Source: Mytilisepta virgata (taxonomy: Eukaryota > Mollusca > Bivalvia > Mytilida > Mytilidae). Taken from it: a stretch of 64,000 bases of DNA. The stretch spans positions 3,162,001 through 3,226,000 of the forward strand of contig JAPWFG010000015.1 in assembly GCA_028015205.1 (NCBI GenBank). The letters run 5' to 3'. Shown in pieces: positions 36,090-47,319 of this stretch (position 1 is its first letter; the number at the start of each line of letters is the position of its first letter). The position numbers and the translations under genes were made by a program. The notes below the pieces were generated by a model that saw nothing but the letters and a program-made list of their open reading frames with translations, had not been told where the DNA came from and did no database searches.

Positions 36090-36815
36090 ATGTGAACTCC
36101 CACTATAAACCACAGACAACACAGAAACTAAAGCAATAGCAAAGTGGACTCCCACTAAAAACCAGAGGAAACACAGAAACTAAAGCTCTAGCAAAGTGAA
36201 CTCCCACTAAAACCACAAACAACACAGAAACTAAAGTAATAGCATTGTGAACTCCCACTAAAAAAACACAGAAAACACAGAAACTCACGGTCTAGCAAAG
36301 TGAACTCCGACTAAAAACACAGACAGCACAGAAAATAAAGCTCCAGCAATGTGAACTCACACTAAAAACCACAAACAACACAGAAACTAAAGCTCTAGGA
36401 AAGTGAACTCCCACTAAAAATAAACACAGGCAACACAGAAACTAAAGCAATAGCAAATTGGACTCCCCCTAAAAACCACAGAAAACACAGAAACTAAAGA
36501 TCTAGGAAAGTGAGCTCCCACTAAAAATAAACACAGGCAACACAGAAACTAAAGCAATAGCAAATTGGACTCCCACTAAAAACCACAGAAAACACAGAAA
36601 CTAAAGCTCTAGCAAAGTGAACTCCCACTAAAAACCACAGACAGCACAGAAACTAAAGCTCTGGCAGTGTGAACTCCCACTAAAAACCACAGACAGCACA
36701 GACAGTTAAGCTCTAGCAAACTGCCAAAGTGAACTCCCACTAAAAAAACACAGGTAACACAGAAACTACAGCACTAGCAAACTGCCAAAGTGAACTCCCA
36801 CTAAAAAACACAGGA
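36090..36815 (+). repeat. minisatellite, about 14 units of 50-60 bp
   Basis: Units read GTGAACTCCCACTAAAAACC, ACAGA(A/C)AACACAGAAACTAA, AGCTCTAGCAAA. Spacing is usually 50-55 bp with some longer. Several units differ in the AGCTCT/AGCAAT part. The minus-strand open frame at 36103-36288 is a by-product. Confidence 0.85.
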
Positions 36816-36819
36816 GGAA

Positions 36820-39800
36820 AGTAAAAGAAAATTACAGTAATAAATTTCAACACTCGAGAAAGCAGAAGTAACACACTGAAGAGACTCTTGCCCTTAGTTA
36901 TAGCGACTTTTTAATGAAGAGACCAATTGTTTTTACTCAAGAAAAAGATGAAGGACTTAAAATTTCTCAATATATATCTTGCATGATAATTTACAAAACC
37001 CGACGTTGTGCTATTTATAATTTATTTTTAAATTTTCATTTATTTTACAGCACGAAAAGAAGAGTATTTCATCACCTATGGAAGAAAGTACAACTCAAAT
37101 CCTGTTATCTCGTAGTATATTCTCATATATATTCCTTTTCAACTTGCAGATAGTGATCATTATTCTTTATTTGGAAAAATAAACGTCATATTACAAATTT
37201 GAGTATTATAGACTTTATACAATTATAGGTATTTATTCTGTTAATTATCACAGTAATAGCTATTTAAGTCTAATTATCCGAAATCTGATATTTCTAACAT
37301 TCTCTTTATATTTGCAGCCTGTAAACGGTGTTGATATCAAGCTTTAACTTCTGAATCCCGGGAAGGGTGGGGGGTGCCTTGTCAATGGTTGACAGGTGGG
37401 TTCTTCCAGCACATTTGAACCCCGACCCCTTTCCAGACAGTTTGACCATGTTACATACCCCATTACAGACAAGCTGTGTCAAAAATAATACCACTTTTCT
37501 GGTATGTGAACATAAAAAGGATACCCCTTAATTAATAATAGTAAAAGCAATATTTCGTTCAAAATAAACTACTAGTATGTATTTAAATTTACTTCACCTT
37601 AAAATGATTAGATAACAAAATATATCATTTTCAACTTGAATGCCAAACTCCATTATTGAATAACAATTGCAAGAAGGAGAAAAAGAAAAAGATAGACATC
37701 TTTTATCACATGAGGGAATAAAAAGACAAAAAAAAAAAAAAAAAGAACAGATGCAGCTTTTATCTTGTTAATTGACAATAATACAGTAATAGCATCATTG
37801 ATAAGAAGCTGAACTGTCAACAGATCAATGGGTACTCATAGGATTTATCTTCATGTCAATGCATTAAAGTTGTTACAAGTGATTTTCTATAGGTCAATCC
37901 TGCTGAGGTTGTTTCCTTCAAATTATAACCCTGTTCCAGATGTTCCTGAAATATAATCCCATACCAGATAGTCATATACATTACCCCTTTGTAGAAAAGA
38001 GAAAAAGTATACCCCTTAACAGTCGTTTTGCGAAAAAATCAACCCCCTTTTGTCAGAACATACCTAGCACCTCATATATAGTAAATGCCCCCCTCCCCCC
38101 ACCCTGTGGTCCTAAATATACCGTGGATAATGATAAATAAATAAAATGTAGGTTAATTAATCCAAGGCCATGTACTTGCCCTTACCTCCATAAATCAAAT
38201 GGTTGCCCCCTATTAGAAAGACTAAAGCTATACCTAGATATAAATGTATGTTTTTGGGAATTTTGGGTGCACTTTGGTACTCTTGATTTATAATGCTTAT
38301 TTTTCTGCATTTGGCACGAGAAGAACTTTTATGTTCTTGTGGATCGTCCCTTGGTGCCTTTTAAAGTTGAATGAACATTAACGTAAATTTACCCATGTGA
38401 TGTAATGAATATGTTTGTGTTATACGTGTACTTAAAGTTACTTGTGATTTCATGTAATAATCAATTTGTTTATACACTTTTCTATTTTAAAACATGCCCC
38501 TTGTGGACTCTTTGATTTGGTGAATAAATCTATCTATCTATATACAGAAGGTATTTGCGTTATTCTAATCTCCGCATATACCACTAGTCCATAGAGGGTC
38601 AGACTATATCCGACACTGATACGCGCCGAACGCAGGTAAACATATGTATGCATATAGGCTCTTACAGGAAAATTCATCCACATGTCTTAAGTTTAAAACA
38701 CTGGATCAATTGGAATCAAACTTGGCAACAACAGCATAGGTGGTCCTATTTATGAATTACAATCAAGAAGATACCCTTTAACCAAAGAAGACGAATGCCA
38801 ACGCCAAATTTAACTTACATGGAAGCTTATATGATAATTCGCTTAAACCTCTTCCGCTGTAAAATCACAGTGCCAGTTCAAAACACAAATTTCGTTGTAA
38901 TCCTCCACGTGAATTGTGACTTCCTACGGTTACCTGTGCGAGGCAAGAATACCCGTCATAGTCCAATTAGCTTAATACATGACGACAAATGACGATATGA
39001 ACACAGGCTTCAGACTTTTTTTATTTAGGGTTACCATCGGATCCTTAATTACCAGGTTAAGCCTCATTCAAAAAAGTTTTTTTGACTGTTTTATTGCAGC
39101 CGTTTGGTAATATATTTTTCTTGGATACAATCTTGTAAACTTGTTCTCGTTAGATAAAAGTCCTTTCCCCAACGAAAATAAACCGAAATGTCTGCTTGAA
39201 TTATGCAAATATTTACCATAAAATCCTATACCAGCATCTGCTTGAACTACATGTAAATTTACATCTTTGATAAGGATACAGGATATATAAGAATTGTTGG
39301 GTAAAATTGAGTTGTCTTTCTTCGAATATATGTTTTCATTTCGTGTTTAAGATTGTAAATTAAAATAAAACAATATAATAAACGGGATTTGACACATGTT
39401 ATCACTCTATTATGACTTCGACTACCCCTAAGTGTCAGTATAGTTTAGACTAGGGATCAAATGTACCGGTTAAACGGGATTGACTATGTTGGACCACACG
39501 ACAGGCGCACACAGCAGGAACTGCTTATCTCCCTTGGGGTTAATTTCTCCTGTTTTATGTAGGAGTTCGTGCTGCCCGTATGTTTTAGCCTTTGTTGTAA
39601 TTATGAATGAGACGACAACGATCCACAAAAATTTTTAAAAATATTATATTGTTTTGCGTCTTAGGCTACAACGGACCGAGTCCAAAGATATTCCTGATTG
39701 AAAATAATCGTTCTTTTTTTTTATTACACGTAAGTTTGACAGTTAATTTCTTTGAAGACAGATTTTTCACGGATAAATTGAAAGTTTTTCTCATGTAATA

Positions 39801-40160
39801 GTCTAAAATTGAAAGAAAAAAACACTAACTTTGAAGAAGTTCCAATTTAGATTTTAAATTCATAGATATCAGAGCGTTAAATACTTAGCAATTGTAGGTT
39901 AATTATTCACCTATAAATACAAAATATTAGGGACGTCAATAGAACTACTTGTACCATTATATGGAACTAAACAATAGGTTTGTTACTTTCGCTAAAAGTT
40001 TGAAATATTAAGAATCATTAATATCATCAACAATCAATACTTAAAGCGTAGGTATTAGACCGCATCTTGTTTGATACTCATTCAGATATCTCTATTGATG
40101 ACCGATGTCGAATTAATGGCCTTTATTTACTTTAGTGGTCCCACTCTATATAGGGTCTAT
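36820..40160. other. intergenic, repeat-like scraps, no gene seen
   Basis: 37340-37530 and 37900-38130 share CATACC/CCCCTT-rich phrases (for example GGATACCCCTTAA and GTATACCCCTTAAC) and look like pieces of one diverged repeat. A lone end of the 11345 family (AAATGGTTGCCCCCT) is near 38198. The tail at 38521-38540 (AATAAATCTATCTATC) looks like a retroelement 3' end. No coding frame is supported. Confidence 0.4.
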
Positions 40161-40166
40161 CATACA

Positions 40167-40330
40167 CTAACCCTAAACCTAAACCGTAGCCTAATCCTAA
40201 CGCTTCCATAACCTAACTCTAACCCTAACCTTAACCCTACACCATAACCCTACACCCTAACCCTAACCCATAACCATAACCATAACTCTAACTCTAACTC
40301 TAACCCTAAACTCTAAACCCTAACCCTAAA
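40167..40330 (-). repeat. degenerate interstitial telomere-like array (CCCTAA on +)
   Basis: About 160 bp of CCCTAA-type units with many variants (CTCTAA, CCATAA, CCCTACA). The strand is written as minus because TTAGGG is on that strand. No other chromosome-end feature is present. Confidence 0.8.
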
Positions 40331-40373
40331 CACAAGGCACTCTTAAAGTAATGAAGGTCGATTTTGCGGAACA

Positions 40374-40500
40374 ACGGGGAGTCCCCGAGGTTCACACTTA
40401 TATATCTGCTTTTAGTTTCTGGTATGGGGACGCCCCAAGATTCACACTTTTATCTGCTTTTAGTTTCTGGTATGGGGACTCCCCAAGGTTCACACTTATT
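40374..40500 (+). repeat. three-copy tandem repeat of about 49 bp
   Basis: GGGGA(C/G)(G/T)CCCC(A/G)AG(G/A)TTCACAC occurs with TTCACAC at 40391, 40441 and 40489, linked by ATCTGCTTTTAGTTTCTGG. The two overlapping open frames here come from the repeat. Confidence 0.8.
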
Positions 40501-40564
40501 TCTGGTATCACATTATTATCCATGCTTTTGCTATCCCCTTTATGTATAAATTTATGCTATATAT

Positions 40565-40800
40565 AGAATAGAGAATGTGTCATAGAGACAACAACCCGAC
40601 CAAAGGTCAGAAAACAGCTCAATGGTATCAATGGGTCTTCAACGCAGCGAGAAAATCATGCACCCTTAATCGGGTTTCAGCTGGCCCATAAACAATAATA
40701 AATACTAGTTCAGCAAAAGGACGGCACACAAAACTCCGAAACATACAAATGAACCAAAACTTAAAAAACACACATGACTAACAAAGGATAGAGGCTATAT
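40565..40800 (+). repeat. dispersed repeat, copy 3 (GACAACAACCCGACCAAAG family)
   Basis: ATAGAGAATG, GAGACAACAACCCGACCAAA, CAATGGGTCTTCAACG, CAGCTGGCCC and GACTAACAAAGGATAGAGG match 18955-19205. The later half of that copy is absent here. Confidence 0.75.
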
Positions 40801-40809
40801 GAATATTCG

Positions 40810-42200
40810 ACGGATAATGCTTTGGTTGGGATCCCCTCAAATACATGACTTCAGGCCAATTTTCTTGTTTTTCCCGATATTTTGCGCTTAAGTCCTATAG
40901 GATAAAAATAGTATACGTTTACGTAGATTGTCGGAAAACTTAAAGTTTATTTAACACTCGCCTTGAAACGGCGACAAATGCTCGATAAAATTTGAATTTA
41001 TACTCGATTCCAAGGCCAATGGTCTTACAATAAAATTTTTTTATCTCTTCCGATAAAATATATATGTATATAAAGTCATATTTCGCTTTTGTTTTATAGG
41101 TCGCCAAAACAGAAGGTTGATAGACTTACTTTTTGCAATTTCTTTTTCTTCCTGAACTGGTCTGGAAGTTTTTTCCGAGATTTTGTTTCCTCTCTTCGAA
41201 TTCATGAAATTTAAGGGAATACAATACGGTAGTAAGGGCCAGTAAATATACATTGTGAAGTCATAGTAGCAGGTGGAGGTAATAACGTTGCCAAGATATA
41301 CACATTGTGACGTCATAGTATCTCTCAACAAAAGCCCTTAAAACATCCTAAAATTTTAGGTTTTCTCAAATATCTCTGTAATAAGCATGTGGACCCAAAC
41401 CCTTTTCTTTTGCAAACAGAAGTTCAAAATAATCAGACCAAAATTCAAAGAAAAAATGAGTAGATCTGAAGTTACCAAATGATCATCAATATTTCTTGTT
41501 TAACCAAAATGTGCATAATTTTCTATTATATCGATCTTTGCCACCCATTATTTATCAGAGAACGATGCCTATGTAGCTTGAAATATTTTACAAAAGACTA
41601 GGCGAAGTTATTATTTTTTTTCGTTAAAAAGGGAGACAATCTTTTGTGAAACTATTGATGAATGGAAAATTAAAGGTTTTGGCTCAAATATATCAAAATC
41701 AGTGTAAAGTATCTTAAAAACTAAGTCGTGAAGTTATAATTTTCTTTGCGTGTATAAAAAGTATATATACAAGTTGACGATATAGTAAAATGTCAGCAAA
41801 AATCATTAGAGGAATTTCTTTAAGTGTTTTTTTTAAACAAGCATCTGAACCCCTCTTTTTTCTTTAAAAACAAAATTTCATTATTTCAAGACTATCATAC
41901 TAAAATGTAAAGAAGTTTGCTATAGGATTTTTTTCTACATGTATCTAAAGTAACCAACAATCAATATTCTTTATTTGGTCAAAATTTGCATAATTTCCTG
42001 ATGTGTTTATAAATTCTTTGATACATGTACACACATTTTGATGCACAAGACCGATTTACACAATCACCAGTTGTACTCAATGCCTAAAATGTGAAAACAA
42101 AAAACAATAATCCAAAAACTTTGAAGGGCAAAAATTTTTAAAATGCCGAAATATGACGGAAAGTGTGAAGCCAAAACCATCCAACAAATATTTTTTCCGA
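40810..42200. other. intergenic, nothing recognised
   Basis: AT-rich. ACACATTGTGACGTCATAGTA and a similar ACATTGTGAAGTCATAGTAG nearby (41250-41325) form a small direct repeat. The 96-codon minus frame at 41041-41331 spans it and has no domain. Confidence 0.4.
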
Positions 42201-42214
42201 AGTAATATTGGCTA

Positions 42215-42400
42215 CGAAAGATTGAAAATTAGTTCAGAGCGAATTTTGCAGCTATACTTGTATTTAATTAACTAGAACTAAACAAACACACTATGGAAAT
42301 AATATTACAGCGAATTACATTCTTGGATTCTTGAAATAAAACAGAGTAATGAGAATATATAACAATAAGTTACATTATCCATTGTTATGCACAAGCAGGC
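42215..42400 (+). repeat. dispersed repeat pair, copy 2
   Basis: Matches 35078-35235: GATTGAAAATTAGTTCAGAG, ACTAGAACTAAACAAACACA, GGAAATAATATTACA and GTTATGCACAAG. It has a short insertion after ATTACA. Confidence 0.65.
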
Positions 42401-42409
42401 TTGTCTAAG

Positions 42410-43770
42410 GACAGAGCTATTCTCGAAATAAATTCTCAGTTGGTTTTCATAAAATTTAAAATTTAAAGTATGAATTTCGGGCTAGTATCGAAATGCTAGC
42501 AACTGAGCAGGTGATGCCCTTGGGGACTCTGAGTCCACCAGCAGAGGTTTCACTAGTCATAATCAATTTCTCGTTCTCAGTGATTAATGCCTATGTAATA
42601 GTCTTGAAATATGGAAAAAATAAGAGTTTTGGGTCCAAATATATCAAATTAAGCGTCGGAAAATCATGAAGGTACGGTTTTATTTGCTTATTTGAAAAGA
42701 ACATTTGATTTTTTCCTCAAAAGCTAAGTATTGTATTCCCTTAATACTTTAAAATGATTGCCGTTAAGCTGGAAATTGGTAAATTCCAAAACTGAAATTG
42801 ATACAATCCTCGCGCAATTTTGGTTCCGGAAACGACGGTCATTTATATAAATAATTTCACCCCAACTGGTATAAAATGTGATTAGAAGTTATTTAGAGTT
42901 ATTGATGAACTTACGGAAAATGGGAATGGGACAAAAAGTTCCAAAAAATTTAAAGTTATCCGACCAAAGCTTTAATTATAAGGACGTTCTACGTTAGAGG
43001 AATCTTGGATGTCCATCCCTTTGAAATTCCATTTAAAGGTTCAGTTGACTGCTTTAAAGTAAACTTTGGTGTTGTTATTACGGAGATGGCTGTCGTTATC
43101 ATAGAAACGGGACATGAAATTTCAAAATTAGAGAATTTGTGTAAAATTTAGGAGGAAAACGTAAAAAAGCATTCATTTGGTTAACACAGTCGGATTTTGA
43201 CGACGTCTGACTTGTTACAGTCTTCATTTCCAATGATATATTTTCTTATATAAATTAAACCTTTACAGTTAAGACAACATGAAAACGAAGAAAATGTTCG
43301 CCTAGATTCAGCTTCTTCTGTATTGTAATATTGATAACTTTAGTAAATCGAAAAGCCATCGTAAAGAAAAATTTTCAAAGTACGTTCAACTTTAACGCAA
43401 TTTGAAAAATATTTTCATAGCGCGTCAAATTCTTTTTACCAATTTAACGCAATTTGATAAGGATTTTTTTATTTTAAAGTGCGCTAAACAGAAGCATCTT
43501 GACGCACAAATAAGATAATGTATATTATGAACGCAAAGTGGCCTCGATTTTAACGCTATTTGAAGCAATTATTTAAATCGGATTTAATTGGCCTCGAAAC
43601 AAATAACGTGTTAGTGAAAATTCATATGCGTATGAAAAATGAATTCACGTTAGTCCAATTTGAATTTGATTAACATGAAACTTCAGACAAGAGAATACCC
43701 CAACCCCAAAATAAAAAATTTGATAAACGAATAATAAACTAAGAAGCTGTCTAAAAACCGGATTTTCCTT
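42410..43770. other. intergenic, nothing recognised
   Basis: AT-rich, no frames with coding character, no structured repeat recognised. Confidence 0.45.
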
Positions 43771-43774
43771 TGTC

Positions 43775-44665
43775 ATTGTTTGGAGTCAAGCTCGACGCCA
43801 GCCTTTTAACTGCATGGATTTTCTTTCAAAAGTGTTTGTAGTCAAGCTCGACCACAAGTCGCACATAGCCAAATTTTAACGGGATTTTCTTTCATCGCTG
43901 TTTGGAGTCAAGCTCGACCGCCAGTCGTACATAGCCAAACTTTAACTGTATTTTCATTCGTCACTGTTTGGAGTCAAGCTCGACTGCCAACCGTACATCG
44001 CCAAACTTTATTTGAATTTTCTTTCATCACTGTTTGGATTCAAGCCCGACCGCCAGCCGTACATCGCAAAACTTTAACTAGATTCTCCGTCAACACTGTT
44101 TGGAATCAAGCACGACCACCAGCCGTACATCGCCAAACTTTAACTGGATTTTCCTACATGACTGTGTGATCAAGCTCGACCGCCAGCCCTACATCGCCAA
44201 ACTTTAATTGGATTTTCCTACATCACTGTGTGATCTAGCTCGACTGCCAACCGTACATCGCCAAACTTTATTTGAATTTTCTTTCATCACTGTTTGGATT
44301 CAAGCCCGACCGCCAGCCGTACATCGCAAAACTTTAACTAGATTTTCCGTCAACACTGTTTGGAATCAAGCTCGACCACCAGCCGTACATCGCCAAACTT
44401 TAACTGGATTTTCCTACATGACTGTGTGATCAAGCTCGACCGCCAGCCCTACATCGCCAAACTTTAACTGGATTTTCCTACATCACAGTGTGATCAAGCT
44501 CGACCACCAGCCGTACATCGACAAACTTTAACTGGATTTTCCTACATCACTGTGTGATCAAGCTCGACCACCATACGTACAAAGCTTTGACAGATTTTCA
44601 TTCATCTTTCATCACTGTGTGGAGTCAAGATCAGGCGACTGTCGTACATCGCCAAAAGTTAACCG
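43775..44665 (+). repeat. minisatellite, about 14 units of 62-66 bp, with higher-order copy
   Basis: Unit: TCACTGTTTGGA(G/T)TCAAGC, TCGACC(G/A)CCAGCCGTACATC, GCCAAACTTTAACTGGATTT. A four-unit block starting near 43978 recurs 259 bp later near 44237 with the same private variants (GCCAACCGTACATCG, TTTATTTGAATTTT, GCCCGACC). The open frame at 44208-44429 exists only because some units are 66 bp. Confidence 0.9.
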
Positions 44666-44669
44666 GAGT

Positions 44670-45300
44670 TGGTTTTTTTGTGGTTTTAAAATCCGGTTAA
44701 AAATGTGTTTTTGAGGTCTTGGTCACAAGCTTGCTTAATGAGGAGGATAATCTACAGAGTTTCGTTTGTTCCCCAAAAATGGCGATATTTGAGTCAATAT
44801 CTACAGAAAATCCTTGGAAAACCCATGTTATTACATAATTTCAACCCGTCGTAACTTATTTCTTCGACAAATAAGATGAAAGAGAAGCTTAATTAACATT
44901 TCTGCAAGAAGATCCGGATGTACGATGCAGAATGTTGATTACCGGTCTAATGATCCATGAACAGTCTACAGCGCATTTTATGCACTTTTAAAGTACTTTT
45001 ACAAATAAATATATTAATGTAATTTACCAGCCAACCATTGGATTGATAATATCAGGATGTATACCGATGCATGAAATGAAAAAATATATGTTGGAAAGTG
45101 AAACGTAAAAATTTGAGTCTTGTTGATTTTGTGGCATACTGTTTGAGAGATCTTTGGCAGGTCGGAATTGAGAATAACGCTTCCGGACAATTTGGTAAGA
45201 TTTACATTTTTTAAATGGAACTGTATAGTTCAGAAAGATACGTTGATCAACTTTTTTCTTTTTTTCATATTTTTCAGTGACTGTTCCTTGCCTTCATGAT
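44670..45300. other. intergenic, nothing recognised
   Basis: AT-rich spacer between a minisatellite and the G-headed repeat. No coding frame. Confidence 0.45.
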
Positions 45301-45309
45301 ACTATGCAT

Positions 45310-45575
45310 GTAAGGGTCCGGGGGGGGGGGGGGGGGGGCGGTTCAACTCCACCATTGTTCAGTGCCTGTACCAAGTCTCTGTTATGGTTATGTTTGTGAT
45401 CGTTTGTGTTATTTTTTCGTCTGGGTTTCTGTCTGTTGGGTTGCGTTCATTGATTGGCATATTAATTGTTGACCTTTCCTGTTATCCATTTTGTTTGTTT
45501 ATATACTCTTATCCTATCTTAATTGGAAATAAACATATCTTATCTTATCTCATCTTATCTTATATTAGCACTAGA
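45310..45575 (+). repeat. dispersed repeat with G-homopolymer head, copy 2, with (TATCT)n tail
   Basis: After a G run comes GGTTCAACTCCACCATTGTT, CAGTGCCTGTACCAAGTC and GTTGACCTTTCC, as at 23060-23300. It ends with AAATAAACATATCTTATCTT and further ATCTT units, which looks like a retroposon 3' end with an AATAAA signal and a microsatellite tail. Confidence 0.65.
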
Positions 45576-45584
45576 GTAATGTTT

Positions 45585-45834
45585 CATCCTCCCAATTCAG
45601 GGCTTTGTATTCACGTTCGTTCCTACAAACCCCTGACATCACACATTCATATTTTGCGGGTCAACCATATCGTCGCTTGGTGTGTGACCTAAAAAATTCC
45701 ACCTCCGACGCAAATGGACTCTATTTTGACCTCGAGAAGAACCATTGAAAATTGTTCACGTCCGACCCGCAAAATATGAATGTGTGATGTCAGGGGTTTG
45801 TAGGAACGAACGTGGATACTGACTTGGGAGGATG
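45585..45834. mobile_element. MITE with long TIRs and perfect 9-bp target duplication
   Basis: Ends CATCCTCCCAA...CAGGG and the inverse ...CTTGGGAGGATG. The arms continue inward through ACGTTCGTTCCTACAAACCC, CTGACATCACACATTCATAT and TTTTGCGGGTC, so each arm is about 90 bp with small differences. GTAATGTTT flanks both sides (45576-45584 and 45835-45843). A 9-bp duplication with long TIRs is typical of Mutator-like elements. Confidence 0.9.
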
Positions 45835-45849
45835 GTAATGTTTATTCCT

Positions 45850-46820
45850 CCATCTTTTTAAGGTTATTTCCCTCGTTCTCCGCTTCATTGCAATGTTTTT
45901 CTTTTACAGATTTGTCGGGATATTCAATAAAAATAAAAATTAATAGAACTACTTTATGTAGATTGCATTTTGTGTAACTTTACTACACCCTATCCCACTA
46001 ACCCCTTGCCTATTCCATGTGGAACACTGCCATTTACATTCAACCAATAGGAAACAAACAAGTTATTCCACATATTTAAATTCAATTATTAATGCATAAA
46101 TGCAGACATTTGGAAAAATATGTATTCCCGGATGCAATTTTGTTGACTTTTAATGCAACTATTTAAAAGACAAATTTAATGAGGCATACCCGAATTAAGT
46201 ATAAATATTTCATCTATGAACTGCCATCCGATGAATTTTATTGCAAAATGAGAATTTCTTTTTGCCCACGACATTGCTTTATTGTTTTTTATTTCCTTAA
46301 TCTGTGATATTATTTTTTCTCCTAATATATAACTACATTCTCTCGGGAGAGGAGAACAATGTATTTTCAGTTAGGAATTTCGGAAATAGAAGTTTGAAAA
46401 TGTGTAGATATGATAATTATGGACTTTTGTTGCAGAATTTAAACAAGAATAAGAAAGACCCATAAACAAAGGAAGAGCAATAGTCAAAGTAAGGAATATA
46501 TGAATGCTGCAGTAGGTGCTATAAAAAAACCCAGCAAATAGTAATATAGCACAACTGTTCCAACAGGACGGATAACCGCTGAAGCGTAACTGTTCCTGGA
46601 ACGATTGTCAGTGTAGCTCCAGAGATATGCGGATTCAAAGAATATATCGCTCGATGAGAAATTGTTCCGTAAAGATTTGTAAGCAGGAAATATGAGTATG
46701 TCGCGGTTGGTGAGAAATACCCATGAAACTTGTTCAGATGGAAAAAAAGAAAAATATATAAACAGCTGTTGATGGGGAGCTGTTCCTAATATGGTGGTCA
46801 GTGCAGCGGTAGATATAAAA
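45850..46820. other. intergenic, nothing recognised
   Basis: AT-rich sequence without coding frames or recognised repeats. Confidence 0.45.
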
Positions 46821-46824
46821 TATT

Positions 46825-47315
46825 CTGCCGTCTCCCTGACTTCCTGTTAGCAACAGTTATTTTCTTCAAATGATTGATCCGGTTCCCTGACCTCCAGTTA
46901 AAATCAGTGTTTTTCTTGAAGATATCGAGCCGTCTCCCTTACTTCCTGTTATATAGCAACAGTGGTTTTCTTAATTATTCGAGCCGTCTCCCCGATTTCC
47001 TTTTAGCAACAGTGGTTTTCTAAAGTTTTCGAGCAATCTCCCCGACTTCCTGACAGTGGCTTTCTTAAGTATTCGAACCGTCTCCCCGACTTCCTGTTTG
47101 CAACAGTGATTTTCTTCGAGTCATCGAGCCGCCTGCCTCACTTTCTGTTAGCAACGAGGTATGGAGCCGTCTGTCTGACTTTTTGTTAGCAACAGAGATT
47201 TTCAGCATGTGATTGAGCCGCCTGCCTCACTTCCTGTTAGCAACAAGCTATGGAGCAGTCTGTCTGACTTTCTGTTAGCAACAGAGATTTTCAGCACGTG
47301 ATCGAGCGACCTGTT
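46825..47315 (+). repeat. minisatellite, about 9 irregular units of 50-60 bp
   Basis: Units carry GAGC(C/A)GTCTCCC(C/T)GACTTCC, TGTTAGCAACAG(T/A)G and TTTTCTT. Later units switch to a CTGCCTCACTTCCTGTTAGC variant, so two unit types alternate near 47120-47310. Confidence 0.75.
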
Positions 47316-47319
47316 TAAC

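Noticed and set aside
36103..36288. Minus ORF rich in Val, Phe and Leu resembling a membrane protein
   Set aside because: Lies wholly in the 50-60 bp minisatellite.
44208..44429. 73-residue ORF with internal 22-residue repeats
   Set aside because: Minisatellite by-product; unit length is not generally a multiple of 3 across the array.
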